Origin: Polytrichum commune
Taxonomy: Eukaryota > Streptophyta > Polytrichopsida > Polytrichales > Polytrichaceae
Direction of reading: 5' to 3'
Length of the DNA stretch: 64,000 nt
NCBI GenBank assembly: GCA_950295325.1
Contig: OX485803.1
Location: 2,728,001 to 2,792,000 of the forward strand
In this document: positions 25,499 to 36,775 of the stretch, in pieces
Layout: each line of letters opens with the position of its first letter
How positions within the stretch are numbered: position 1 is the first letter of the stretch
The notes under the pieces: generated by a model
Database searches by the model: none
Told to the model about the DNA's origin: nothing
What the model saw: the letters and a program-made list of their open reading frames with translations, nothing else
Made by a program: the position numbers and the translations under genes

Positions 25499-26152
25499 TA
25501 TGGCGCTTTTGGGCCACCCCCTTCCGAGGGAGCCTAAAAGTATCAGACAAGCCCTTCGGTGAAAGTGGTCTGCACTTACATGTGCCCAAGCCAAATCTGG
25601 ATGATAGGTGTCGCGCACCTCTCCATGAGGAGTGCCCGAAACACCATGGGCACAAGGGGGACCCCGGAGTGACACCCGGGACTTGTGGCGCCGTTGGTGA
25701 GAGGGCCCAAGTGATCCTAGTGTGGGTGAGGGCCCCGGGCGTTGGGAACGCCTCCCACCCACGGAGACTAGGAGGCACAAGGGTAAGGCCATGAGCTATG
25801 CGTAGCTCATGGCGTGGTGATTCTAGAATGCTCAAGAACACCTCAATCGGAGGTGTGAGCTAGGAGTTATGGCCATTTGAGTGGGGCGTTGTCCCGGGCA
25901 GTGCTCAAAATTGAAGCCCTCATATGAATTTTGTTTTGAAAGGCTCTGAAATTTCAGCATTGCAATTGAAGGGCATATCTAAATCTAGGACGTCAATGGA
26001 AATTTTTCAAAGAAATATTCAAATTATATTCAAATTATGCATGACTTGCATGGTACATGCTTCTAGTACAATGAAATAATGAAGAATCAATCATCTAACT
26101 CCACCTCTTGAAGTGACAATGCCCTACGCTTGTTGGTTACCGTAGCGGTTTT

Positions 26153-28324
26153 CTAAGTGTCAAAAATGCCATTCCAATCCATGAATTCAACTCCCAAACT
26201 ATTTAGGCTAACCCTCATCAATGCATCAAGTGTGTCAAGGTTTAGGCATGTTTTCCTTTCGCTCTTAACCCAATTCTGCTTTGAAAAACCACGCTCACAA
26301 ACAACAGTGCTAATAGGGATCACAAGTATGGCTTGCCATAGCGACATTAGGGTTGGCCAATTGATCTTAAACTCTCGGTCACGGCCACAAAAAACCCAAG
26401 CTTCATGCATACTTCGGTGTTGACAAGCTGAAGATAACATCTCCACAAATTCGAGCAACTCCGCATTGGCTTGATCAACATGTTTAGAGCTCCACTTGAA
26501 ATGTGTCACCAACCGGTTCAACCATTGCTCAGTTAAAATGCCTCGATCCAATGCATCCATGGGATAGTGTTTTGGGCTGAAAAGTCTGGCTGCATTAAAA
26601 ATGGACAAGTCGGGGAAGCGATCATTTAATGAGTCAATAACCTTTTGGACGTATAGTCTACCTAGGGTGATGCAATCCTCCAATGAGCCCCCTACATCAC
26701 ACCCGGGCATAGAGTCATAGTGCAAAGTATGTACTTTCTCACAACCAAACCTATCAACATACAAAATCTCTCCAGTTGGCACCACGTTGCGCAAAAAAAT
26801 TTCCAAATGTTTGGTTGTTGTGCCAAAACTCACTCCCAAATAGTGTCTCCACAACAAATTGATTGTCACATCGATAGTAGAGGCTATGGATGTGATATCT
26901 ACGAGATCACACTGAAATTTCCGATTGAGCTTGTTCAACTCAAGTAGCACATCAGCCAACAGATGAATGAAGAATTGGAACTGCAAAGAGGTGATATTTG
27001 TGTACCATGCATGTTCTTCAGCTTGCCATGACTCCAAAATTGCAGGCATACAAAAAACCATCATCTCCATGACCATGCCGTATGATAGCCATTGTACGGA
27101 ATGAATATGCAAAATCACTCGGGTCTCTTCGCGAAATGCGAATAACAATTTTGCCAACATGCCTCGCCGAATCACCGATCGTCTCAACCACTCATACACT
27201 TTATTGGCAGCTCGGTCAATAAATCCAAGGCATGGAAATTCATCATTAGCGTCCTTCGCAGCTAGAGCCTCTCGGTGAGCTATGCAGTGTATTCCAACCA
27301 GATTGGGTACTAAATCTCGAAGTCGGGCCACCACTCCTTGATGCACACCAGTCATGCACGCCGCTCCATCTGTAGTTATAGCCACAAGCTTCAAAAGATC
27401 GAACCCAAGTTTTTCTAGTAATTCCTTAATGGATTGGAACATGACTTCTCCAGTTCCTCGTGATAGAGGCATCAGTTCAACGAACTGCACACACGTTGAA
27501 CCAGAACCACCACCCGTCAAGAAGCAAACATACACAATTAGATGTGGTTCACATGTTCGATCAGTTGACTCATCAATCAATATCGAATAAACTGGGCTGC
27601 TTTTGACCTCCTCAATAAGGCTCAAATATAAATTTTGAGATATTGCATCCAAAAATCCCATTGTTGAGGTCACATTTGCATACGATGAATATTCAAAAGA
27701 AGATGGCATGTTGGGAGTAGCCAGGTGTATGTGAAATTTACATTGGTCAACGTAAGCAAGTAATGGCTGATTGTTACTGACAACAAAATACAAGAGCTTC
27801 ATAACTGTGAGAATTCTTCCCTTCTCACGGTCCACCATTGTTTGGAGGCCAGGCTCAATGGGCGCCACATGTCCCTTGCTTGATGGATGGTGCTTCGCAA
27901 GCCACCGTTGGCAACTCCACTTGTGATCATCGGACTTCTCATGTTGTTTGACTGCCGATAGCTGAATCGTTGAACACCCACTCCCGTCCCATGTTCGTGA
28001 ACCTTGACCTCCAAGTTTGAATTCCTCACACGCTTCACACTTCATCACTCCAACGATCGGTCCACCAGGAGGTTTTGACCAGTACAACCATCGACGTCCA
28101 ATCTTCTACTTGTTGTTGAATCTGCGTAAGAAAACCTTGGGTGGATTTTGCAGCATAGTGACTTCATTGGAATCCGGTGTTCCCTGTTCACCATCATCTG
28201 CATCATCTATATTCGAGCCGTCCTCGCTATTGATTAGTCTAGATTCACCAAAACAAAAGTTCAAATCTAATTGGCGAGCATCCCGAGGTGGACGTCCGGG
28301 ACCTCTACGTGAACTGGATGCCAT
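26153..28324 (-). CDS. hAT transposase with TTF-type zinc finger (hAT 2)
   Basis: Cuts and joins the ends of the transposon. A single uninterrupted exon codes 644 residues (26153-28087), and the same frame continues upstream to an ATG at 28324 with an AT-hook-like GPGRPP motif. Between them is one in-frame TAG at 28108-28106, so the full ~723-residue product is either broken by one stop or starts downstream. Counting from the TTG at 28087: CEAC at 17-20 with His49/His55 gives the zinc finger; DDE-type catalytic residues are Asp172 (SILIDESTD), Asp240 (TTDGAACMTG) and Glu598 (VCERGFSKQNW, the hATC dimerisation domain). The hAT-typical CxxH is C268/H271. It resembles the ZNF862/DUF4371 group of hAT proteins. 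It lies on the minus strand of its own TIR-bounded element. Activity is uncertain because of the stop. Confidence 0.88.
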
Positions 28325-28330
28325 AATCAA

Positions 28331-30242
28331 CCCTTTTTCACTGAAATGAAAGACGATCGGGCTCTAGAAAAGAGAAAAGATAATTCACGAGCTGCAAAAA
28401 AAATCCAAATAGCACAAGGCATGTTAGCAATTTCAAAAGTCAAACATTCTGGTGGCGAACTTCAAGGTCGACACTCGGCAGTATCGCGAAATGAACTACA
28501 TGAAACAACAAAGGGAAAAATTTAGCACAACAAATGAGATTCGAGAACAACCTTGCAGCACTTCTAAGCTTAATTCCAACCTTACAAAACGACCTTGAAG
28601 TTCGCCACCAGAATGGAAGAAGTGAGAAGTTCTCACAAGCCTCGTAATCCGAGAAGAAAGTTCTCAAAGTTAGAACATGAACAGAGAAGCCGAACTGAAA
28701 ACCTCGGAGCATTCCTTGAATCTCAACTTCCAGGCCACACCCGCTTATTTGAATTATCTTTAACTGAACCACGGTCAAACTCTCGCAAAACAAGCTCTCA
28801 CAAGAAATTTCTACAAGCAGTCGAGAGAAAGTGCCCTCTCATCTGGATCACGTCCGTCTGAAATCTCAATTTCAGTAGAATCTCCTCCTTGAGCCTCTAG
28901 CAATTGCAAAGCAGGCCTATTGACCGCGATTAACTGCAGCAGGAGCTTCAAGATCCATCCGGGCTAGAGATCAAATAGAAAGATCTCTCGCCCTTTGCAA
29001 GCAGAAGCGGGACAGCTTGGAAGTGCTGGAAGTGTGCCTCAACGGAGGACTCCCTAAGCGGACAAAAATAACACTTCCTAAGTTATATATGACAAATTTG
29101 ACAGCCATGTCCATAGCCGGATTCCCATAGAATCATCACAACAAGAAATTTTATAATCAAAACCTTCCCTATACCAAAATATTCAACCCGAATGCTCTAC
29201 CTCACTTGCTGCACCTGTCTAGGCATAGCGGGGATTCGGGGAATGCTATGCCTAGATAATTCACGAGCTGCAAAAAAAATCCAAATAGCACAAGGCAGGT
29301 TAGCAATTTCAAAAGTCAAAGTAGTACCAGATTTTATCTGTGAAGAAATCGAGTTATTGAATGGAAGCCAACTTACTTTTTGGAATTCAGTCTCTACCCC
29401 ATATGAATATTGCTACAGCGGAACTAAATTGATTGCTTTTCTCTCATCCAGTAGGTATGCTTCTATTGACAAAAAAATTGTGCCTTGTAAGATCAATGCA
29501 TTGATTGAGATGCTTGTTAGATTCACCAAAACAATCAACACACTTAATTAGTAACCAAAAAATGTCATAGACAGGATATAAACCTTCAATGACGCTGTGA
29601 TCATTGCAAGAATGGTGATGATTCCGTCTGAAAGCAGCAACGAGCAATTAGATGTTCTCTATGAAACATGTAGCACTGGCAGGAACCGATATTGAAAGAA
29701 GATAGCACTGGCAGGAACCGATAACTCAAGTTGCTGCCTTGCTGCACCAGAAATTCTCTGAACCAACAAATCACTTCAGACCCTAGAAACTATAAAACAT
29801 CACAAGAACGAGCATGTTAGATATAACAAAGAGATTGAATTCCCTAAACACATACCTAGTTCGACCTCTCATTCAACAACTGATTCAAGCTTGATACAAC
29901 ACCTTGATTCAAGCTGCCATGATCTCCTTCAACAAATGAGCAACTGTCCAGGTGAGTTTAGGGTGTAGAGTTTAAGGTTTTGAGTTTTAGGGTAAGCTGC
30001 ACCGAACAGAACAATGATATGATGAACGAACAGATGAACAGTATGCACCGAATAGTGATTTTTTTATTTTTTATTTTTTATTTTTTAATAAATTTTAAAG
30101 ATGATGAATAGTACTTGAAGGGCACTTTTTATCCATCACTTCAAGTGACGGGAGCACTTAGACATGAGGATTATGTTTTGAAGGGTTGTTTTCCTTGAGG
30201 TATTTTTTGAAGTCCCAAAACCCATTTGAAAGGCACTGAAGA
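28331..30242. other. non-coding 5' part of hAT 2 with duplications
   Basis: A ~60-bp block (aattcacgagctgcaaaaaa...) at 28382-28443 is repeated at 29260-29321 with one difference. A 26-bp perfect inverted repeat (starts CATTCTGGTGGCGAACTTCA) has arms at 28445-28470 and 28590-28615. A tagcactggcaggaaccgat repeat lies at about 29671 and 29703. No additional gene is seen. Confidence 0.6.
28445..28615. repeat. 26-bp perfect inverted repeat inside hAT 2
   Basis: Arms 28445-28470 and 28590-28615, 119-bp loop. It could form a strong stem in RNA or DNA. It sits directly after the first copy of the 60-bp duplicated block. Confidence 0.85.
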
Positions 30243-31775
30243 CTTCAATTTTGAGCACTGGTCCCGGGACAGCGCCCTGGTACAGCAGTGCCTGGGAGTG
30301 ATTCCCGGGACTGCCAAGGTTCAAACAGGCATAACTTCCTCACCACTTGCCTGAATGGGGCAAGTGAGGAGTCCATCGGCATCTACGTGAAGCGTAGATA
30401 AAGATGGAGTGGTCAAGTGTTAGCATCAGACATCATACAAGGAAGTTATGGTGGTCTGAAGCTGTGGGGGCTTCTAGGCCCAGCGTCTAAGGGAAAATGT
30501 CCATTTGGCCCCAACTCTTGGTAGAGAGACAAGAGGTTGGTTGACGGTGGGGTAGGGGCCCCGCGTAGAGTCCTAGAGGCTTATATGGGTCAGGTGGTGT
30601 ACCCTCACCCACCCGAGGCCGAACGGCACGGCCTCCATGGGCATTGGCCCAATGTGAGGCCATAGTTGCCTAGTATGGTTCGGGTTATTGTAGTGTTGCT
30701 CCGGCAATGCGATGATCAACATAGGATTGGACTTCCATGGATGGAAGTCCACATTTGGGAATTGGTTACCGATTAAGGGGTGAGTCCCGAAAGTAAAGTA
30801 GGAGGGTTGGTTACCCTCCTATGAACTATATGGTCCGGGGTAGGAGGAGCTAACCAGTGTTGGACTGTTATCAAAAATTAGTCATACCAGCCGGTTTAGG
30901 ATATTGAAGATTCGCTAGAAACATAGATGGGTAGGGTACATGGTATTGTAGATTTCCAACTTTCACAAATATAGTACTGATATGAATAACGTCAAATGTT
31001 GCAAATTCCAAACAGTATATGAATATGAATATCAACACATTTGATAACAGTCCATTATCAACTCGGGTAGGTTTTTTTTTGAAACACATTCACACTGTGC
31101 TGGGGTTTTTTTGCAACACATTCACACATGCTAGGGTTCTTTTTTTTGCAACACAGACACAAAGTGCACAGGCACTGGTTAAAGTCAGTTACAATGCTGC
31201 TTATCTTACGAAACTAACAAAGCAACAGGGTTTTGAAAATGACACAGCTGCTCTTTACGAATTCAGAATCGTGAGCACTAACATGCGCTAAATAAGAATT
31301 CAGAATCGTGACTCGAAACCATGATCAGACTCGAAACAGCTATGCACATTGACACAAAACTATACACAGACTCGAAACAGCTATGCACATTCACTAAAAA
31401 CCAACGATGCACATTACCAAATGACTTGCAATTACACTGATTAATGACAATCTTCAGCTACTGTAACACGACTAACACAGGAATCATGCAATTCATGTGC
31501 GTTGATGTTACTCCTCGCAGCATATCCAAGGTCCGCTATGACATTCCAAAACCATGAACTGCAGGCACAAATTCAAACGATCCTGTTATTTTGAATCAGC
31601 AGCCCAATGGTGAGAAATTGAGTCACATGCTATCCTTGCCTTCAGGTAACAAGAGCATCATACATCTTCATTGCCACTACATGACAACAAGCAGCTCGAA
31701 CCAACAGAAGCAGCAAGGAATAATAAAAAATCACCAAAGAAATCCCACATACCTCTAACAGTCATACAACACATG

Positions 31776-34700
31776 CTACTCCTCATCTTCAGGCTCCTCT
31801 TCGAAGTAACCAGCCTCCTCAATCTCAGCTTCAAAATCATCAACCTGTTCCATCTCCTTCGCAAAATACTCTTTCACATCTTTGACTACCAAGGTGATCT
31901 CACATTCATGCCGAGAATCCTCAGGCCAATTCTTGTTGATCATTATCAAACTGTCCAGGTTATTCAGACCAAGGCGACAACGACGCAAACTAGTGAGCAC
32001 ACCAGTGATTGAGAAAATGCGCTCCGTTTCAATCTGAGATCCTGGAATGGCCAAGATTTGACATGCAAGAAAGGCTACAGATGGGAAACGGGAAGCATTC
32101 AGCTTCCACCAAGTTAGGGGCTCCTCTGCCTTAGGATGCACAATAGTCAGGCGACGGAACAAAGAAAGCTCTGCAGTCAGGATACCTTCACAGGCTTCTT
32201 CAGCAGACGCAAGAGCACCAAACAGAATTGACGATGGAGCAGGGTCACACTGCGTGGCCGGGGAATCACCAGGGTTTAGATACTTGTGCACCTTCACGAG
32301 GTAAGGGATGAGGATTTTTCTGTCGTAGTCCTCCACCACTTGTTTCGCAGCAGCTACTCCCACATACTGAATCACCAGCTCCAGCCCCTTGAAGCGAGGG
32401 TCCAGCATCAAAGATAGCATGTTTTGAGCTTGATCTGCTACAAAATGAATTGAGAATCTCAGAAACGGCTTCATAACATCCACAGCAGTCTTCGCCATCC
32501 TTGCCTTCAGAATCTCAATTTCTGACTCGAAATCTCCCACCTGCAGAGGGGGAAACACACTGGCACTCTGATCATACACCCCCTGTAACTCAATGGACAT
32601 CCGGAACGCAGCAGCCAGGGCATCTGAAAGCAACCAGTATCCGCGGGTTTGATTTAGCACGCATTGTTGCACAACTGGGTTTAGGGTCTGAGTTACGGTT
32701 CTCGCAGTTGCCCATGTCATTCCACTTGGAACGCGAGCTTGCAGCTTCAAGGACTGTCTTCTATAACAAATGCTAATAGCATCAGCATACTCCTGGGTCT
32801 CCTGGAACAGCACCACCTTAGAGGCAAAGCGTGTCTTCACAGGTGTCTTCAATTTTCTTGTCGGTAGCCCCGCGTCGATGCAGGCTCTGTCCCACTCTTG
32901 ACGTCCCTTTCCTGACTTCTTGGTCCAAGTGATGCAGGATTGCAGAGACTTTTGAGCATCCTTCAAACTAACCTCCTTCATTCCTTTGCACATCTGCTCA
33001 TCGTTGGTGGCGTATTGGCATACCTGATCATACAGGGTTCACGTAACAATGAATTAATCACCATGGGCACATACATTGACACATAAGCATCCTTAGCAAC
33101 CAATTCCCGCATAAACTATCTGGCAGCAAACATAGACATTGACACATAAACCCACTTGTGCCATAGTTGCAGAACAGAACCCACTCTTCGAAGATAACAG
33201 CGAATGGCTAAGACGATTAACAAGAATTACAGTATTAGCCCTCTGAACTAATCGAACGCATAATGACAGCAGCACAATTCGTCAAACATAATCTTGTAAC
33301 TTCAGAGCAGATTAACAAGAGAAAACACAGTCGACAATAATCTCGAATCAACAAAGCAGTTCCCACTGTCTTGAATCTCAAATGAATGTACTCTCAAACA
33401 CAATCACTTTTTAAAGCTATTTGTAGATATCCAATCTGAGTAACAAGTAATTGTTGTTGCGTTCAAGTAACCATTGCAACAAACGTATAAAGGGAAACAT
33501 TGATTACTGTAAAAATCAACCGAATCATAAAAACTCTCTCGGACCAGTAAAGCTTGATCAGCAATAGACCATTCATTTCGAATTAAATTCCTAGCAATCT
33601 GATAACGAACTGTCGATTCAAATTGCTTGCAGTCTGAAAGAGACGACTCCTACTCAGGACGCAGATTATTTTTAAAAAAACCAAACAACGCCAAATACAG
33701 CAAATCGACCTGCATCTGACTAACCTAAACGGGTCTGCATAAACAAGCACCAATCACTAACTGGTTTCCCTAAAAAAACAACACGAGCAGTATGACTGAC
33801 TAACGGTATGACTGAACTGTTAAACGAACTTAACAATTGCCAGACATTGACTCAAGCTGCTGGTGTTCATTCATTCGTAAACAACAAATTAAAAAATAAA
33901 CAATAAAAAATTGAATGAGAAGTCCCATACATTGACACAAGCATATACCATAGCCAAACTCCCACACAGATTGAGATAAAGAGAAATTCGCCAAAACCAG
34001 TAACAGAAAAGACATGGCCATAAGGGACTATCATACCTTTGACATGATATGACCAAAACACGCAGATGAGAAGGGCTTCGGTAACCCCAGCACATCACAC
34101 GACACTGTGAGCTGCAGAGCCTTCTCCAACGTCACCAGATTCGCACCCTCGTCCTTCACACAGGCCACTATCTTGTCAGTGAGCTTGAACTGCTCTAACA
34201 AGGGCTTGACAATCTCGGCCAACGCTGCTCCTGATGTGTCTTGTGCCTCGAACAGTCCAACTGTTACATGTCTTGGAACCCAGCCCTCATCAATGAAATT
34301 CACCACCAATGCAAAAGTATCCCAACCGGTTCGCGACATCCACAGGTCGAAAGTGATCGAAGCAGTCTGACAGCTACTGATGAGCGGAATCACAAACCGG
34401 TCCATTGTCTTGGTGAGCATTGCAGGAATATGCTCACGCACCAGCTGCTTCCGACTCGGGCAAACTACCTTCGGATCCTTGCGCAGCATCAGCCTCCGCA
34501 GCCATGCAGACTCTACAATGCTGAGGGATTCGTATCCCTTGCTGATGAACAGAACTAGATCCTCCACAAATCGCTGCTGCTGCACATCATTTTTTGCGTA
34601 GGGCTTTGCATTACCAAAGTACGCTGTGATCTCAGACGGCGGTGCCCCCTTCCTCTTCTTGGTCTTCTGCCTCCCCGTGTCTCCTTCTTCCGCTGCTGCC

Positions 34701-35972
34701 TCCCGCACATACCTGCGCAAAATAACTCGTACTCACACATGATCAGTCGCTTTATATCCCACATAAACCTGAACGTCCCAGTAGCCGCTGGAAAATAGTC
34801 AATCAGCAACCATAGACATCGTAACAACATGACACATTGACAGCATTCGCAAATCAGCTCCAATGAGCTACCGATTAAAGCAGCTCAGGAATTTGATCAT
34901 TTGCAACCATAGAGCATGAGCAACCTTACCATATCAGATCAGAATCTTTCAGCAACATTACACATTGACACATAGACCTTGATGCAGCACACAGATTGAG
35001 ACATAAATCATACACCTCCAATCATTTACTCAGCACACATACAGGTTCACATAATCAAAACGCAGCAACCACACAGCTCTCGTAGAGAACCATACACCAG
35101 ACTAACTCGAAATCTGACCAAGTAACAAACAAATCACATCGAAATAAGTTGAATCAGACAAGACTGCAGCATTGACTTGAATCAAACATGTATTGATAGT
35201 AGCGAACCATACATCAGGCCATCTCGAAATTCCACCATGTAACAGCTCATGCACATCGAGTAAAATCTGCTACCACAAATTAGCTCAGAGTCTCAAGCTC
35301 TGCTATTTGATCATTTAGGCCGAAGTCATAAAAGTGGTCGACGTAGAAGATTACAGTTTGCAGAGCAAACAGAAAAGAGTAACGAAATTCAGAATGTTAC
35401 AATTCTGAGGGATCAGTTTCGGAAAGTGCCAATTGATGAGTCAGTAAATATAATCATGGCTCCACAACCGAGCTCGACACTCACACAGCCTAAGTTCATT
35501 GATCAGAGTTACGAAATTCAACATCTTACAATTATGAGGGATCACAATTTCTGTGCATTGGCGAATGTAGTCTTGGTTTCGTACAGACAAAAATTCGCAG
35601 GATTTACTCATTTCAAGAACTCGATAAAGCAAGCACGATTGCTTTGTTCACAGGGCCAGGATCAATCAAGATATACGCATAGCCCCTCATCACCCTGCTA
35701 CTGTTGAATTAAAAAAAAAAAAACATAAATACACCAGGGTCGAACACAAACCTCGCAAGTTCCTGGCCATGCTCATTCTCCACATGTGTCTTCATGCTGG
35801 TGATCCCATGCGCTGGGTTGTACTGCAGAATCCCCTTCCTCCCCCTTGTGCCCCTCCGGCTTGAATTACTTGACTCAGCTTCAGTTGGGTGACAAACCCA
35901 ACACCGCAACTTCTGTGCCACACTAACATCGACAACCATGTCCTCCCCCTTCAGTCGGTAGAATGCCCACAC
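31776..35972 (-). CDS. BED zinc-finger hAT transposase (hAT 1), spliced
   Basis: DNA transposase of the Ac/hAT type with a BED zinc finger, acting on the TIRs of its own element. Three exons join in frame: 35972-35752, 34712-34037 and 33023-31776, with GT-AG introns (1,039 and 1,013 nt). The sum is 714 residues from the Met at 35972. BED finger: Cys24, Cys27, His63, His68. Catalytic residues: Asp196 (TFDLWMSR), Asp261 (VKDEGANL), Glu633 in the hATC domain (ETERIFSITG). CxxH is C292/H295; LDPRFK and TWWKLNASRFP are typical family blocks. The 5' end is unsure: the same frame runs up to an ATG at 36179 (MSSFDQQELS) but meets one TGA at 35996-35994. So either translation starts downstream or the element has one stop. 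Exons 2-4 look intact. Confidence 0.9.
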
Positions 35973-35993
35973 TGCACTACTGCGATGGTAGGG

Positions 35994-36179
35994 TCACCAA
36001 AATAGAGCATTCGCCCTCAATGCCGTATACGAAACCCTCCAAGCTGCTTCGGACTCAGCTGCCAAACCCTCCAAATCCGGACTTGGCAATACATCACAGA
36101 TCCGCTGGGCGCTCTCCAAGTCAACAGAATCACTAGGATCTGCAGTTTCAGACAGTTCTTGTTGATCAAAAGACGACAT
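35994..36179 (-). other. possible N-terminal exon of hAT 1 transposase, ends in a stop
   Basis: ATG at 36179; product MSSFDQQELSETADPSDSVD, acidic, then an Ala-rich end and TGA at 35996-35994, in the same frame as the BED-finger ORF that starts 22 nt later. Acidic N-terminal tails are common before BED fingers in this family, so this is probably the true start interrupted by one nonsense codon. The alternative is an unseen splice event. Confidence 0.5.
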
Positions 36180-36775
36180 TGTGAGCTCAACACACACCCA
36201 AAACCCTAAGCGAAGTCTTCAAACCCTAGGTGGAGATCAGTTCAGTTTCAGACACAAAAACGATGCAAATTCAGAATGAGAAGTTGGGTTACCCTTTGAG
36301 TGTTGTTGCCGATCCCTTGGGAAGCATTACAGCCCGCAGCCACTCCCCAATCTGCAGTTAGAGCCACTCCTCTCCACATTGAATCGCACAAGTAGCTGCA
36401 ACAAATGCTAATCACGTCCCCACCTTCACCCATAACCTACCGTACTTGCTAAAAAATCATCAAGTCCGGTTCCAATAATTGTATCACCGCATCACAAACC
36501 CGCACAGACTGTTTGGAAGCGCAGTTTCAGAAATGGAGATACCAGACACAGTATGTGTAAGCCTAGGGTTTCGAAACTTGCGATACCAGTCTGCTCGGTT
36601 TGGCACATACCCTACCCGTATCCTTCCTGATACCTGGGTCAACCCGCAATAACAGTCCAACACTGGAGCTAACCATTAGCATGGCGGAATGCGAATGGTT
36701 AGCGCTCGTAACCTTTGCTAGAATTGAAAATTGGCAAGATTGTCAAAGGGGGCTAGCAAGGGTTGCGACAATAGG

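Larger units (their letters stand above)
25899..30260 (-). mobile_element. complete hAT transposon 2 (4,362 bp)
   Basis: TIR CAGTGCTCAAAATTGAAG (18 bp, perfect) at 25899-25916 and inverted at 30243-30260. Perfect 8-bp target duplication GTCCCGGG at 25891-25898 and 30261-30268. The target in LTR C is the palindrome GTCCCGGGAC. Transposase is on the minus strand at 26153-28324. The 3' third holds internal duplications and a 26-bp hairpin. Perfect ends suggest a young insertion. Confidence 0.92.
30855..36665 (-). mobile_element. complete hAT transposon 1 (5,811 bp)
   Basis: TIR CAGTGTTGGACTGTTAT (17 bp, perfect) at 30855-30871 and inverted at 36649-36665. Perfect 8-bp duplication GAGCTAAC at 30847-30854 and 36666-36673. 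It carries a spliced minus-strand transposase. Subterminal repeats include two copies of a 25-bp block (cagactcgaaacagctatgc...) at 31326 and 31367, and several cattgacaca motifs (31348, 33074, 33136, 33931, 34963). Structure suggests a recently active or mobilisable element. Confidence 0.93.
25609..36770. mobile_element. solo LTR C (about 0.97 kb net), inserted in LTR A
   Basis: Fossil solo LTR with ends TGTCGC ... GCGACA and a 5-bp duplication ATAGG at 25604-25608 and 36771-36775. Net sequence is 25609-25898, 30269-30854 and 36674-36770, interrupted by two hAT transposons. The homologous LTR B has no insertion at the corresponding site (45281-45290), which confirms the borders. A 10-bp hairpin (gctaaccatt / aatggttagc, 36668-36703) lies near its right end. 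No copy with internal genes is in the window. Confidence 0.8.

Noticed and set aside
25412-25841. Pro/Gly-rich ORFs of 126 and 132 codons
   Set aside because: They lie across the border of LTR A and inside LTR C; open frames come from GC-rich LTR sequence.
28440-28793. 117-codon minus ORF in hAT 2
   Set aside because: It spans the 26-bp inverted repeat and has no family features.
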